Assembly (NCBI GenBank): GCA_030512295.1
Contig: JAULSR010000006.1
Span: 992,001-1,056,000 of the forward strand
Length of the DNA: 64,000 nt
Reading direction: 5' to 3'
Origin: Bombardia bombarda
Taxonomy: Eukaryota; Ascomycota; Sordariomycetes; Sordariales; Lasiosphaeriaceae
Of this stretch, positions 10,697 to 25,357 are shown piece by piece; position 1 is the stretch's first letter; each line of letters begins with the position of its first letter. A model generated the notes under the pieces. The model was not told the DNA's origin. It was given only the letters and a program-made list of their open reading frames with translations, and did no database searches. Position numbers and translations under genes: made by a program.

Positions 10697-13600
10697 TAGG
10701 AAGGAAAAGGAGGACGATGAAAGGAGGATTGGGTTGGATGGTCTGAAAGATTCTTGGAAGAATAACCTTCACGGAGGTGGGGTTGGAAGGCAGGCGATTC
10801 TATGTTTTTACTTTTTCCTCCAAAGGCGTCGGTTTTGTATCCAAATCTACGGTTGATCACGACTAACGACACGACCAAAGAAAGAAGGCCAAGAAAAGAT
10901 GTTGACTGATCTGTGATCACTATTATTAAACATTATTACCTATTACTTGATTATTACCCATCATCACCGCCTTAAAGAGTACCGACCGACCCCTTTACAT
11001 ACAATCACATAATTTACATAACTAAATACCAAATATTATACCCATTTGGATATTCACATAATTGATGTGTACGATTCCTCGATGGCTGTGCTTGATTTGC
11101 TTACCGTCTATCGCATTCCATCGGACCTGGAGGTAGGTAATGTAGCATCGAGGTTTACCTCCGAGACACCAACAGCCAAACCCAGTAAATCAATCACTCA
11201 ATATGCGCATATACATCATGTCTAGGGAACTATAGTAAGTAGGTCTGTATGCGAACATCACTCAGCTACGATTCAACCGGTCTCCCCGCTCGGTGAGCAA
11301 GACAAGAAAAAGGAAAGAGAGAAAGAAACCGAATAAACCGAGAGAGTCATGAAGCCAAGCCTCGCTCAACTCACTCCGTCGCCTTGCATGTTACACCGCC
11401 CACCACGAACCACCATTTAACGATCGTGGTGTAAAAACGAGAGCTTCGTAATTCGGGATCGGCCCTTCACCTTCGGCGACGACGATAATGCAAGCAGATA
11501 TGTGTACAGATACCTACCTAGGTAGGCTCACACCTAAAAACTCAGCTGAGAGAAAAGATCAAGTTTGCTCCGACTGGACAAAGTTGTCGGGCAGCCAGTA
11601 AGTCAAGCAGGCTGGGCTGTCTGTCCGCTGTATGCCGTCGGAGAAACCGTGGCTGGCTGGCTATAAGGCAAGCAGGGTAGGTAAGTAGTACGTAGGTAGC
11701 TGCTCAACTGCTAATACGGAGGTAACCAGTGGTTCGCTCAATCTCACGATAAAAGACACGATGTGCAGACAGACAGACGGAGAATATCGGCAGCGATACA
11801 TACGGCCGGCCGTATACATAGACACCCAGTGTGCGTATATATATATGTTTCCCCACGGGAGGTCGGTCGCTGCGGCTGTCGCCGCTCCTGCTGCTGCTGA
11901 ATAGCCGGCCCGATGTCGTGCAATGCATACTTGAAATGGTTAGAGGAGCCAAGGAGACTGACCGGTCTGTATGTAGACATAGGTAGGCATACAGAAACGA
12001 CAATTATGTGTATGTAGTAAGGCGAGAAGGCAACAAGTACTTACCCCAAGGTACTTTACCAAGCAAACATTCTACTGAGGTAGACGGAACCAAGAAAGAG
12101 GCTCGGAAAGAAACTTATTGGGTAAACGAGGCAGGTAACGATGTGGAGAAAATCCGTTGCAGTCAATCAGTCCATGCCCAGAGAGAAAACATGGGGAGTA
12201 TCACAGACCCCGCGAATTCTTAACTCACCTAAGACTTTGCCTCCCTCGCCGCATCTAGTTCCGCCTCTTCTCCAACTTTACTCAATCAGTATGCTTTCTC
12301 AGCGATCTTAGAACTTGAGTCAACAGAAGACGACGACGACGGGTTCGCAGGTTTTTGCTTTGACATGCACTCCATGTTGTTTCCTTGATTATAACCGACG
12401 AGCATGATGAGGCGAATCAGCGGCCTGACGGCAGGACGAGTGATGTGCCTCGTTTAATTGGGGAAACAGTCTTGCGTCTTTGTAAGTGGGTGTGTGTGCC
12501 ACGGGCTGGCTGCTCTGTTCGCTGTGGCTACCCACGAAACAGACACATGACGTTTCCCGTAAGAAGTTAGATTCAAGGACAGCAACTACCACGGAATATA
12601 GATGTCGAGATCGTTCGTGACCGGTATAACGTCTTCCAAACGAACAAGTGGGTATTCCGAGCTTCCCCTGTCAGTTCCACGCGATATTGGGGTAATAGCA
12701 GCAGCCAGTTACGGTGTATGCACACACCCTTGCTGAGTACTGTACATAGATACCTTGCGAGAAATGTACTATCTCCCTCTCCCTGCCTCTGTATTTGGTC
12801 AGATCTTGTAATAAGCTCAAAACCTCTCCTGTCGGAGGCAGTTGCCGTATCGATGGATGGTGATTCCCGTGTACGCGAATTGCGTAAAATTCGAGCGTCT
12901 GGTTTACTGAGAGTCCATGTATACTATACCTCACCGCTGGTCAAAGAAACCAGGGTGGGGTGAGCGTGTGTGCGACAGTGCCGTCCCTTATTTTGGTTTA
13001 AAGGCTGCATGCAGTGCCAAGCGTACCCGGCTCGTGGCTAGTCGGGCCAATAGGTGGTGGCCTGCCAAACGATCCTCAATGCGGGGACGATATTTCGACA
13101 GATGACGGACCCCTTCTCGTCTCTATAATAGCGTGCATCGTGTGTCCAATGCTTGATTCAGTTATTACTCGTCCTTTTGTACTGGGCCTCATTCCGCCTG
13201 GCTTTCGCTCTGGTTGGCGAGAATGGGGGTCCGGATGGGATGGGATCCCATCGAGAGCGGGATGGAACACTGTTGCGTGCCTAATTCAGCCCCCAAAAAC
13301 CTGGTCCGGACGCTTTCCTATGTGCAGTTGGTGCAAGGGGAAACAGATTCCCGCCCACGCTTTATTAGCCAGACATATTAAACGGCGAATTTATGCTTAC
13401 CGATAATGCATGTCCAATGTCTCAGCTTGACATTCGACTATCTCATCCCGCTCTACAAGAGACATTTAGCCTTTGCATAGTGGGCCATGGCCAGTCGAGT
13501 TACGTCCCTGGTGACTCCTCCGATGGGGTTTCCATCAGCTTAACTAATTGGCCATTCCCATCTCAGCATCACCATGCCACTGTCCAGCACCGGGCAAGTA

Positions 13601-14637
13601 TCTGACGCCGAGTCCCGGTTGGATAGGTAGACATCCGCACCTCGGAGCATTAGAGATGCGAGATAATGCACATTCTATCCTGTCACTGAGAGTGGTGAGG
13701 TGAGGCGGACACCAGTGCCATGAGAGGTGGGTCGCTCATGTTGATCAAAAAAGGAGATGGCGAAATAGGTCTCCTGGCCGAAAGAGCGTAGATACAGGAC
13801 ATGGGGCCTGCCTCCCTTCCCTGCTTGACGCTGGCCATTCGCACCTGAACTTCCTGGCATTCATCTACATGGCTGGTCGAAGAGGAATGCTGGTGTGTAC
13901 CGCCCCGAATATGCACAGCACCAAGCACGGCGCCTGGCTGGCATGCTAATGCCGTGAGTTTCACCGCGCAGCACCGGAGTGATGTGCAGATTGGCATGGC
14001 AATCACCAGCTGATTGGGAATGCTGCATTTCTTCCAATGAAATATCCATATATAGCCAGTCTAGCTAGACAAGCAAGGGCAAAGAACTTTCATAGACGAA
14101 GCGGGCACAGAATGGACCCTAAATTGTTCCAAAGACCGGAATGCCCGTGGTAAAAGTGACTGGAACTGGGCTGAAACTTGAACTGGTAAAGCAACTCAGC
14201 CGGCTGGCTGAGAAAGTGATACGGGAGAGATAGGAGACAGGGATTTCTGTTGATGGAAATACGGCGTTTGCCCCTAAGGCAGGCTGCTCGTATCGCAACG
14301 CAATGCAGGCGAGGAACTGATACATCGTGACCCCTCTTGACGCCGTGGCCATTCAGAAAAGAGATCAAAGAAGGCCGTGGCAGAGGGCTTGCTATTCCCG
14401 TGTATGCTGTCCTCATTCAGCTGCAGACCGGAATGTCGGGAGCGGTGCACAAAGTGCTGCTGCGTTCGTCTACCAACCAAAACTGGACCAACGTCACATA
14501 ACGAGCCCCGAGGAAATCTGACTTTGATGCAGACAGTGCATAGGTTGCGGCCGATAGATGATGGTTTAGGAACTTTGGTCCATGTCCAGAGAATGATGGG
14601 TATATGTAAGATGCACACAACAGGCTAAAAGTGCATG

Positions 14638-14640
<3 letters not shown>

Positions 14641-14668
<28 letters not shown>
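14641..14668. repeat. (AC)14 dinucleotide microsatellite
   Basis: Fourteen perfect AC units pass into a short GACA run ending near 14680. It lies in gene-free DNA. Confidence 0.95.
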
Positions 14669-14673
<5 letters not shown>

Positions 14674-15280
14674 GACAGGCCGAGTACGCTGTGTCCCCTG
14701 AAAGTCCCCTGGAACCAAGCTCCAGGTGTCGTGTCAATATGGGAACAAATTGCTTAACCGTCTGGCAGGGTGTTGAAGGAGGAATCCAAGGCCGTTCGCT
14801 GCACGATGCTGACGCGAGGCAGTCGCCAGTTGCCAGTCGCTTGTCGCATATCGCATACCGCATGGGTTGCACGCACGCACTGGCTTGTCGCACAAAGGTC
14901 GGGAACAGGCGGGCTGTGATCTTGGGATCCATTCAGTCAAGGGGCCCGGCACGAGGGAGACGGGCGGCGGGAGACGGGAGACGGGGAGACCAAGGACGAA
15001 TCGACAGTCGGCCATACTTTGTCGTGCATCTTCGCTTTTCGCTCAGTCGCAGTCTCGAGTCTTGGCGGGTAGCATAGACCCCACGTCTTGCCCCTTGTGC
15101 GCGATGGCCATGGCGGGCGAATGGTCCCATGTCGACGGGAGATCGAGACAGAGATCGAGGTGTGTGTGCGTATTCGGGACTTTTGGCGCCGCTGTTTTCT
15201 CGGATCGAGCACTAGCACTGGCACTAGCCACCGCCCTGATCACTTGTGTTGGGGAGAGATGAGCATCAACTGCAACCCTG

Positions 15281-15305
15281 CCATGCCATGCCATGCCATG
15301 CCATG
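15281..15305. repeat. (CCATG)5 pentanucleotide repeat
   Basis: Five perfect CCATG units are followed by two degenerate ones. Open frames across it in several phases are caused by the repeat itself. Confidence 0.9.
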
Positions 15306-18300
15306 CTATGCCATCCATGCCTGTCTGCCCGCAGAGATGGAGCAACATTATGAGACGAGGAGGGATGAAAGACATGTCGTTGGCTTTGGATGGACGTGAA
15401 GTCAGGTCATTGAAGCCACCCGCAACGTTGAAAGAAGCGCCGCCTAGCGGTCCCAGCTTGGAACATGGAAGCCAGGACAGGGAGCTCCTGGCTAGCGAAT
15501 CCCTACCCCGTTCCCAGCGCCCCGGCCAGCCTTAACCAGCCCTGCGCTAGCTCTTATTAGTTTAGTGTAATAGAAAGAAGATTGCCGGGGGAAGTTGAAT
15601 ACGCCACCAACATGGAAATCCATTCGTCCATTATCATCACCCGTTCAACAAAAAGAAAGGCATGTTTCGTGCTGCGACGTAGCATGGTTCCAAACAGCCG
15701 AAACGCGATTCACGTCCCGGTGTACCGATTCTTCGATTCGCGAAGCCCAACCAGAAAAGCCACAAGAAAGCCATGAAAGATAGGAAAGTCGCAACCAAAG
15801 GTAAGGTAGTAGTACCTTAGCTTCTTAGGTATGAACAGTGCCCCACTCCACAGACACACCCAGAGGCACAGCCGGCACCGTATCGGCCAAGGGCAACAAC
15901 AAAGATTTAAAAGACAGGGGGGTTTGGATCCAATATCGCACCTCATCTACACCACCAGGTAGAGCTGATTTCTCAAGCATCAGTCACCGTCAACAACACC
16001 ATGGCTGCCTCCGTGGACGACAGCCTAATCCTCTGCCGCGCCTTTGAGACCAAGTTATAGGCCACGTGATGACCCGCCGAATTCAAGCAAGAACGGACAT
16101 CCGTGGGGACTTTTCTCTGCTCCCGGGTTTTCTCCTTCTGTATCTTTGCATCTCTCTCCTCTCCTGCGCAAAATTGATGCCTCAGGCCTGCTAAGCAAAG
16201 GTTTGGCCTCGTCTGTATAGGCGCTTCCGTGCCGAGTTGTTGTTGTTGCCGCGGAATGGACGTTATCGACCTCCAAAGGCGGCCCCTCCGCTATTCCGCA
16301 CAAGGTGCGGGCGGCGGCAGCAGCTTGGTAATGGTTCTGTAGCAGGTGCTTCCACCAGAAGTATTTTGTTCCACCTCATTTCTTTTTCTCCTCCTTTCTT
16401 AGCCGTGGGTGCCCCTTCCTTCTGCACGTCTGAAAGACGACAGTGTTGCCCCCCATCCCACCCCCGGCCGCGGCTCCCCCGGGGTCCCCAAGACGGCAAA
16501 TGATCTTCACCTAATCCATCTCATGGTCTGTCTGCAATGGTTCCCAGGATCCCCGCAGGGGTCCAGCTGGACCCCTAAAAACTCAGATCGTGTTCTTTCC
16601 TAGAGCGCGCACACCCGTACCGAACTCGTCCGCCAGGCGCGGCGGCGGCGGCGGCCGAGCAGCGCCATGGTTCACTTCAGACCGCCTGCACATGAGGCTG
16701 CAAAAGCAAGGGGGCTGGTGCTGCTGGTGCTGGACCTGGACTGGGCTGGCTGCTTATTTTCCCCTTCTGGAGAGTCCCTGCTTCTGCGAGCGCGGGAGCG
16801 GAGAGTTTGAACGGCTCTCGTTGGATGTGAGGGCATGCGCGACTTCGCCAGCCCGACCAACCACTTTGCACTTGCGCTTGCAATTTGCTGCCTCGTCATG
16901 CCGTGCCCCGGTCGCAGGATTGATCGCCGACTTCCAGCCTGATGCGCGCACCCAACACGACGACATATGCGGCCACCTTGCCTCAACCCCTCTTAACCCT
17001 CCTATCGAATCGCTACGTCTCCTGTTGTGTGTTTCTTTTGCTGACACTTTGGTCCCCGGATTGTCAGCAAGTTGGTGCCTCATCCCGAGAGTTGGGCCAG
17101 GCCAGCAGGTGGTCTGATGCACCCTTGCTTCCCGCTTGCTATCCAGAGCGAATAACATACCCCATAGACGAAATTAAACCCCATGGGCACAGGGTCTGGC
17201 CCGCTATATGGGTTACATTGGCCAGGTCTCAAAAGGCCTCCACGCTACTCTGCCAAGTGCTTCTGCAAGCACAAGGTTCACTGGGTCGACGCTCCTTCAT
17301 GGCGAAGCATGGCGAAACTTGGGTCGAGAACGGCCTCGGTCCCAATATCAACCAACCGAACTCGCAGTCGCCAAGCCATCTCTGCTCCTGACAGCCTGAG
17401 TCCCGGATGCGGTCTCAAGATTCCGCCAGTCAGAAAGATAACCAACCACGAGACGAGGTGACGTTTGAAACACTTCTAAGCCAGTCGTCGACAACAGTGG
17501 TTTTATGTCTCTTGGAGCTTACTCAGTTCATGAAATATCGGCTCATCGTTAAAAATATCGTCTGTTTATCGTCTCAGCCTAGGCCCCAGTCGCGAAGTAA
17601 TCTATCCGTAAGTCCTGCCGTCCTGCATGGAACTTTAATATATTCTGTCGTGTAAGTCGAGGGCCAAGGCGCTCCGCAGCACGTTTCTGGGGATAGTGGT
17701 AATGACGTGAGGCTTGCCCATCTAAAACCATCAATATCAACGCGTCGGTATTGCCCAGCCCAGAGTTCATTTGACGTGGGGAAGGGTGTGGGGGAGATGA
17801 GGGTGGGGGAGGACAAGAATTCGACCCCCTTTTCTGTCGTCCTCTTTACTTGCACAGCATCTCATTCTTTTAGATAATACATCGGCTATTGGGATGTGAT
17901 TCTTTCAAGACGAAATATGCATCAGCAGGAACGTTACATGGCATATCAATGACGATGTAAGTCCAGCAACTGAGTCATCAGGCATGCCAGCAGGTAGTTA
18001 GCCCCCTTCCCTCTCCTTTTATCGCCTCCTGCAGGCCAACAATACGGCAGTCTGCAGCAAAGGAAGCTTTTCACCAAGCTTTGCTTGGATCCATTGCACT
18101 GGTCTCATAGCAATGTCACCCAAGCCCCTGTGCTGCAACACCGGAGATGTTCCCTTCCTCCACGTGTGTAGTCGTCACTGAGCATCGATTGAACCAGATG
18201 CAAAGTCGGACTTATAAGCCACACGCTGTAATCACCGCTCTCCACGTGGGCAAGGCTTGCTTCGTGGTGAGACTGCGGTATCACACCGCGTTGACTCATC

Positions 18301-21300
18301 TGGCCGCCAACACCATCTTGCTTGCGGGTACCGTTATCTGTCTCAACAGTCCGGGAACAGGAATAGACGGGAGAGGCAAGCCATAAGCTCGCCAGGCGCC
18401 TCGAAAGGGGGAAGGCCAACTGAATAGAGGCAATTCTACCATGACTTCAGTGGTGACTACGCTTTTGCCGCAAAGCTAGGGCTGTCCTGCATGGCGGTTG
18501 GTCTAAGCAGACGTATACTCGCAAAATTGAAACCTGCATGCACATAATATGCAGGTCAACATTGTTGAGATACGCCCTATCCGCCTATGTGTGGCCCCCT
18601 GAGGATAATCGTCATCAAAACCCCGGGACCTCGTGGGATCCATGACGATCAACAATCCCAAAATGTGGCGCAAACATGTAAATGGTCGTTGTAGGCCAAT
18701 CTAAGATCGATCTGGAGCCTATCTCTTACAGAAACTCGGGCCCCCAAAGCAACTCAAAGCAACTCGATAAGTCGCTTTATCAAGCTTTCTTTCGAGAGGA
18801 ATCAAGTTTTATGGAATAGAGCGACCTTACATGATCCATTTGGGGCGTGCCCAAGACCTGGGTGATAGTTTGGTTCCGGTGGTGCGTGATGACGTAAATA
18901 GACATCAATGCATGCTCGCACTCTATACATGCGACTGCGGCTTAGGTCTGTTGCCAGCCAACGTTTCGTCTTAGCCCGCCACTTCCTATCAAACGTAGCA
19001 CACAATTCAGAGCATGCATTGTAGCTGAAGGTAATAGCCGCTGGCTCCTCCGAGCCATGATAGGAAACTTCGCGAGCAGATCACCAGGACGACTCCATGG
19101 CCGGTCGATTATTTTGCAGTTGCAACCAGGCTCAGAGGTGCCGGTTCAGAGCTGATTTTGAAGATGCCTCGAGATCCAGGAGGTGAGCGAACTGCTATTC
19201 ACTCTCACCTTGAGTCGCTTGAGCTCCTGAATGTATTGATGTTTTCGATAGATTTGCGAGAGCCTCATTCCAGTGTGATACAAACATGGTATACCACTGG
19301 GTCAGTCTGGAACTCGACTAGTCAGGGGCTTGCAGCGGGCCGCCGTTGCGCATCGACGCTAGAGCTGTCAAATGGGCGGCTAAGCCAGCTTTAGTCGATT
19401 ATCCCTGTATAGCGTCTGTAAGAGTCGGATTCGATGGGCTAACAAGGCTCAAGGGGGAGCGACTTCTCCGGTCGTATGCTTCTAAAATGACTGGAAACAA
19501 GTATCGTTCGGCGTCAAATTACCTTTCGAGAAGATTTGATAGGTATCGGCCGAGTATCAGCTAAGATAAGGCCGCCCTGCTGACGTCAGGATGCCTTCCC
19601 GGGCATTGGATATTTCTCGGCCGCCGTAGGTGAGCAGAGAACTTTTGCAACACCCATCCTCCTCCATCCTCTGGAGATAAGATGCTAAAAACAGTTTGAC
19701 GAACATAGCCTTACTCCGGAAGAGGAACAGGGCCGAAATGTTGCGCACGGCGGGGACCACACGGCGCCGTCGTTCGGTTCCGAGTCCTATGGTTCGCCAA
19801 CCTCGACGAGAATGAGCCTAACCAGCAAGCGCGGCATCCATCTGGGACCCCTCTAAGAGCACACCGAGACCCCAAGGGGATAGCTAACATAAGGCTTGGC
19901 ATATGTCTAGTGCGCATATGAGTACCCGGTCGTCAACCGTCCCTCCGCCCACTCGCCGCCGCCATACCTGCTCTCGTCAGAACTCAACAATAGTACAGTG
20001 CATTTCCCCTCCTGGTAGTCGCCGCCAGCGGCAGCAACGCTGCAATGGAGATGGGGTCAGATACTTCGTGCTGGTTACTGATCCTCGAAGTACGCCCTGC
20101 AAAGACAAGGAAGACAGGTTTTCAGCAACACTTTAGGATGGCGATACCGAGTAAATGCCGGAGCCAATACAACCTCAAGTGCTTCTAGATCCCCCTCTCG
20201 GATCCACCAAGCTGAATATATAGAGTTCTAGCCCGGAACAGCCGCGGCGGCCTGTTCCGCTTGTTCCGCGCGGCAAGCCTGCCGTACGCAGTATACACCA
20301 CCTCTCTCTCGAGCTGATGGGTGTGAGAGACAACCCAATAGCTTCGTTCGACTCTGTTCAGCAAAGTTGAAGGCAACAAAGCGAGAGCGTGAGCAGATAA
20401 TGTCTCCCTTATCGACAAATCGGATCGTATCATGCCGGCCGTAAAATAGGCGAGGGTTCCGGGTTGCATGCCGGGGGCAAGTAAGCGAGAAATCGCTTTT
20501 CAAAGAGACGTTACGCCTGTTGACAGGTCAGAAACGATAGGTAACGGCTTCAAACTTGGGCAGATAGGTGCCTAGCCTGACACTTGGCTCTCTTGGGTGG
20601 GCTACGTGGTCGGTGTTGCACTCGACGAATATTTGCGACTAGGATATGCATGCGGTAAGAGCAGCAGCTTGGCTTGCAGACCGTAGGGCTGCGCTGGGTA
20701 ATGATTTTCGCCCTCCCGCATGAGGCCTTCTGTGATTGGAGAAAGCAGAGCCTCTGTTTTTGGTTGACTTTTGTAAGGTGGTATCGCAGTCGGACCTGCT
20801 TTGGCTGCCAAACAAGTGGGCCAGAACGAGGCAGTCATGCCATGACATCAGACCACCTGATTTAGTATTGTCTAGCCCCGTTCTAGACACTTGAATTGTC
20901 CCTTCAGACGGCCGAGTTGAGCATCACTTGGATGCACAATTGTCTACGTCAATGAAACCTGGAGAATCGGGTGCGGGAATGTAGTACCATGTTGTGAGAT
21001 ATACCGCCAACCCCACGCCCTAGTCTAGTTAAGGCTGTTTCGGAGCGCAGAATCGAGGCTTGCGGCAGGCGGAGATGGGTGGACAGCAAGTTCGTGATAG
21101 GCCGCTACACATGCAAAGGCCGATGTAGGATGGACGGATGAGAACAATGGCCCTCTTAGTGGTGGTTGGTGGAGGACCTGCCAAGGAGAGCCAAGCATCG
21201 AGAGCCCCTTCCCCTCTATTATGCGGCCGACATAACAGCAGAGTTCTTTAGCCAATTGGTGGTTGCCTGAAGCAAGATAGCTCGGTCCCGAGAGATCTCT

Positions 21301-24300
21301 ACCTCATGGCGGGCTGGGAACGCCACCGGTGAAAGATGGAAGCGCTGTGAGAGCCTACTGTGGTTGTTAACCCGCTAATAAAGAGCCCAGGGCAGACAAG
21401 TAAGCACCCAACTCGAGATGCCCCGTTGGCGGCCAGATTCGCGTAGTGTGAGGATGCTGGGTGTGGGGTAGACAACCCGGATTGGTGGATAAGGGAGGTG
21501 GGGGTAGAGTTGACAGCCAGTGCCGATCAGGGTGCGCCAGTTGCCCAATTGCTGGGCGGCCATGGAGACATCTCGCTGCATCTCTTCTGCGTCTCTTTTC
21601 ATCATCTGTTTCCCTTCGGTGGCTTACTGCCGACCCAGACCAAGTGGAGGTTGGCGGAGCATTTTACTCGCCTGCGAGCTCCAGGCCAGCGCAAAGGAGG
21701 CTGCAAGACAGCCGAGACGCGGCTGAGTATCGACCACCCTCCCGCCACCACCCACAACATCTAGCATACGATGAGCCAGCACCAGAATTTATGGGATGTA
21801 TTGATAATTCTTTTGGGACGACAGACCTTCGAGATGCAACCTGGGAAGGAGTGATGCTGTCTCAGCAAGCGCTCCAATAGTCGACTTCTGTCTGATCCTT
21901 GTGGGATTTCGGCCTACATGGCCCGTCGGCTACCGTTCTCGAACTCGTGCCGCCCGACCTGGAGCCGTGATAGATCGCTTCAGAGGGGGTCAATGGCAGC
22001 AGCCACGAAAGCCCAGCTCCTGGAGGAAGCGCTTCCTCAATGGGTCTAAGTGCGGCATAGGCCGTGAAAGCGGAGCAATATCGTCCCTCCTTGGCAGTCC
22101 ATTGACTACATCTCGAGACGGAAAGACTGCAGAGGAGGTCATACAGCATTGAATGCATTGGGCTGCCAGGAGGTTTCTCTGCGTCTCTGAGTCTGTATTA
22201 CCCGACGGCAGGGAGGGAAGCCACAGGCGGCTACTGCAGACAGGAGACCATTGACGGCAAGTATGTAGTGTAGGTATCGCTGGGAGGTCGGCGTCCAGAC
22301 TGGAGGTGGGAGAGCGGTGCCCCGTGCCATGGCTCTTCTGGCCGATAAGGCGCTGGCTGTCGTGCATCGACCTTTTGCCTTGACGTGTCTCGCTATGGGA
22401 CATTGATTTACCGTCTGTTTTCGTGACTTTGCAGCAGATGGACGACGCTAGCAGCATGAATGGGCAGGGATAAATCCGATCATTCAGATCTCAATCCGAG
22501 TTGCAGCGAATACGACGGATACGGGGATTAATGATCGAGAGCTCTGCGATGCGTGCCGCCGGGAAAGACGGCGGTGGTGGACGGACTTTGGTGGGTCATG
22601 TTGTAGGTCATTGCTCTGGGCGGAAGCGGGAAGTGATTGGGGTAGGGAAGGCTGATTGGCAGAGAAATGAAAAGTTGTGGGGATGAACCAAAATTGTAGA
22701 TTGAGGGTTAGGGTTTGTCTATGGCCTCCGTAGCTCCCACTATCCCGCTATAAGGTAACGTAATTCAGGTAACCCTTCAGGACTGTCTCTGCACTGTAGA
22801 TTGGAGCAGCGATCTCGGACAAGCGGCATACCACAATGCTGTGTGCACAAGAGATGAACGTCTCACAAACAGGGTAAAAGACCGAATCATGAGAAAGGGG
22901 TGGGGGCCTAGGAGCGATCGCACTGCAACTCTGCGCTTCCGTCTAAACTCTCTCTCGTGCCGCGGTCCCAGAAATAATAAGCGCAGACATGTTTTACCAT
23001 GTAGCATGCAACTCAGCAGCGTTACATCAGACAAGCTTCTTGGGTGGGTTTTCTTCGACCGGGAATGAGGGATCGTTGCTACTGAACTGTTGGCTGAGCG
23101 TTTTCGTTATTCGAGTAGGTATCCCCGGAGCATCCCCTCCAGTGCCACGCTCAAATGTGGGAATAACCCGCTGAGTGATGTGCTCGACGGACCCGTTCCA
23201 AGGACTGATGCTCGCGGGCACTACACCAGGAGCCTAGATTCGGTTGAGGCTTGCATCTGTATACCTTACTGTCTATAGCGCATAGTCGTTATAGCGAGGC
23301 GACACACCGTTTCGTCGTCAGCAATAAGCATCGGGAGCACCTACCACAGCTCTGAGATGATATGTGCATACTTGGTCCGTCCGTGTCGGGCGGGCGTCCC
23401 AGAATAGAACAGCAATATCCGACGCATGCGAGTCCTTGTGCAACTAATAAGGTTGTGTCTGTGCCTGGCGAGCTGAGCTCCCTCCTCCGCTCAATCAACG
23501 ATGCACTCTATCGGCTCTTCTTTTGGCTCATTGAAAATTCCCACAGCAGCGGTATAGAGAGGTGACTCGACATTGATGTGCTGTCAGTTGACTGATCCCC
23601 GTGATAATAGATCCTCCTAAGCGGGGGTGCGGGTCAACGGGTAAGGGCACGGCGGATGAGTTGCGAAAATGGGTTGCTAACCGTTACGTATTAGGAAAGA
23701 GGGTATACGACAAGACGGGTGGGGATAGCGAGCTCCAGGCCTGGGTACACTATGTGCCAAGCCTCGAGCTAGCCCATCGCACACCCGCGACACACCCGTT
23801 GCACACCCCCCAGTCGGGGCATAGATGTTGTAACGCGATAGGCTGGCGGGGGTAGATGGGTTCCTAATCAGGCAGGACAGGGGACATGGATCCCTCGACT
23901 AAAGAAACGACTCCATCATACTATCAAGAACAGCCAATAAGAAAGTCGCCAGAACCATCATGTTGGAGCGGTCTGACTTACACGGGAAAAGGTATAAGCC
24001 AAAAGGCAACTTTCCGAAGGCAGTCATAAACTGTATAAAATAATAGAGTTTTACTGCATTTCCTGCCATCGTGTCTGGCACAGTAGAGCGCGAAATGATG
24101 ATGAGAATAGGTGATGATGATGGTCAGTCAAGCAAGCTGCCGGTCAGGGATCAATTCATGTCGACAGGTAAATTAGCACATATCCAAAGGGTCATCAGAC
24201 GTGCGTGGTGGCATGCATGGTCGACCATGGGCTGCACCGCCACCATCACGCAATATAGTACTGTACCTTCTGATGAGGCATCCTCCCAGCACAGTAAAGA

Positions 24301-25142
24301 TGTGTCGTACCTCGCATTTTCACATAGTGGTTTACAGGCTTCGGGGAAGGCACACGATGGAGGTCTGGAGGAGGAGTCTAGCGGTGTTGGGCGCTATTAG
24401 CGACAAGCTGTGCGGCAACCTACCAACCTCTATTTGAGGGTATCCACCGGAATCCAACAGAATGAGTGCAATGGTAGTGTAACTTGGGAATTACTGGTTG
24501 TAATCGTCATCCTTGACCGTCTTGGCCTCCCGTTGCCCACCCAAAACTAAATATGCTACCCTACCCATATGTATGCCCAAGTTTGCAAACAGGTTCATAA
24601 ATGTAAAGGTACAGAATGGGGCAAGAACAACCTACCTCTCTTTCCAAGGATCCATACTACCACACGACTGGAGTGGACATAAGTACCTTCGCCTACAGAT
24701 CTGTTATGAGGTGCGAGCGATGTCAGATCATAAACAGCTTTAATACGCCTTGATGGCAACTGCCCTGAAGCGCAGTAATTTTGGATGTCTCGATGGGAAC
24801 CATCTAGGTACCCAGTGCTTTCATTCGTACCCAGGTGCCACCAGTCGCCCCTTCCACAGCACTGGGACGAGCTACCACCACTAAAACGCAGCCCCCAGAC
24901 AAGTGTTGACAATGCGCTCAATCCCGATGGAAGCCACTGCCCAGCTGCCCAGAATTTTTCAACCTTTCTCCCCTTCCCCTCCTGATCGACACCGGCGGGC
25001 TGTCAAAGATCGCATCCCGGAAACCTAACCTCCATTGTTTCTTTTTTTTGCAGTTGATCTTCGTCTCAATCGAACGACCCCCTCACCCGGGCAAATTCCG
25101 GGGTAATCGACACATCTGGCGTCATGTGTCACAGCACTCTGT

Positions 25143-25166
25143 AAAAAAAAAAAAAAAAAAAAAAAA
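25143..25166. repeat. 24-nt poly(A) run
   Basis: Twenty-four adenines in a row. A GCC triplet tract lies 157 bp to the right and a run of T follows near 25457-25469, so three homopolymeric or triplet tracts fall within 330 bp. Confidence 0.95.
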
Positions 25167-25321
25167 CCCTCCCATTTTCCCCAAACCCACCTCACACACT
25201 CACCTTCCCACCGCCACCACCCCAGCGTCAATCATTCATTCTTGGCGCCGCCGTGCCACCACGGATTTTATACTATTAAGCACAACTGAACCGAAGGAGG
25301 GCGAGCTCTCACAAACGACAA

Positions 25322-25322
<1 letters not shown>

Positions 25323-25355
<33 letters not shown>
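25323..25355. repeat. (GCC)11 trinucleotide microsatellite
   Basis: Eleven perfect GCC/CCG units. The plus frame over it would encode polyproline, but that frame also crosses the poly(A) tract as polylysine, so it is not credible as a protein. Confidence 0.95.

Positions 25356-25357
<2 letters not shown>

Noticed and set aside
14417..15077. Frames of 148-171 codons across the AC microsatellite
   Set aside because: They read through the repeat as Thr-His or Cys-Val runs and match no family.
16590..17117. 175-codon plus-strand frame
   Set aside because: GC-rich chance frame with a Gly run and Cys/Trp clusters, mirrored by equally long antisense frames.
21461..22457. Frames of 139 codons (+) and 155 codons (-) in the 21.4-22.5 kb region
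   Set aside because: No recognisable motif, no plausible splice chain, and strong frame overlap on both strands.
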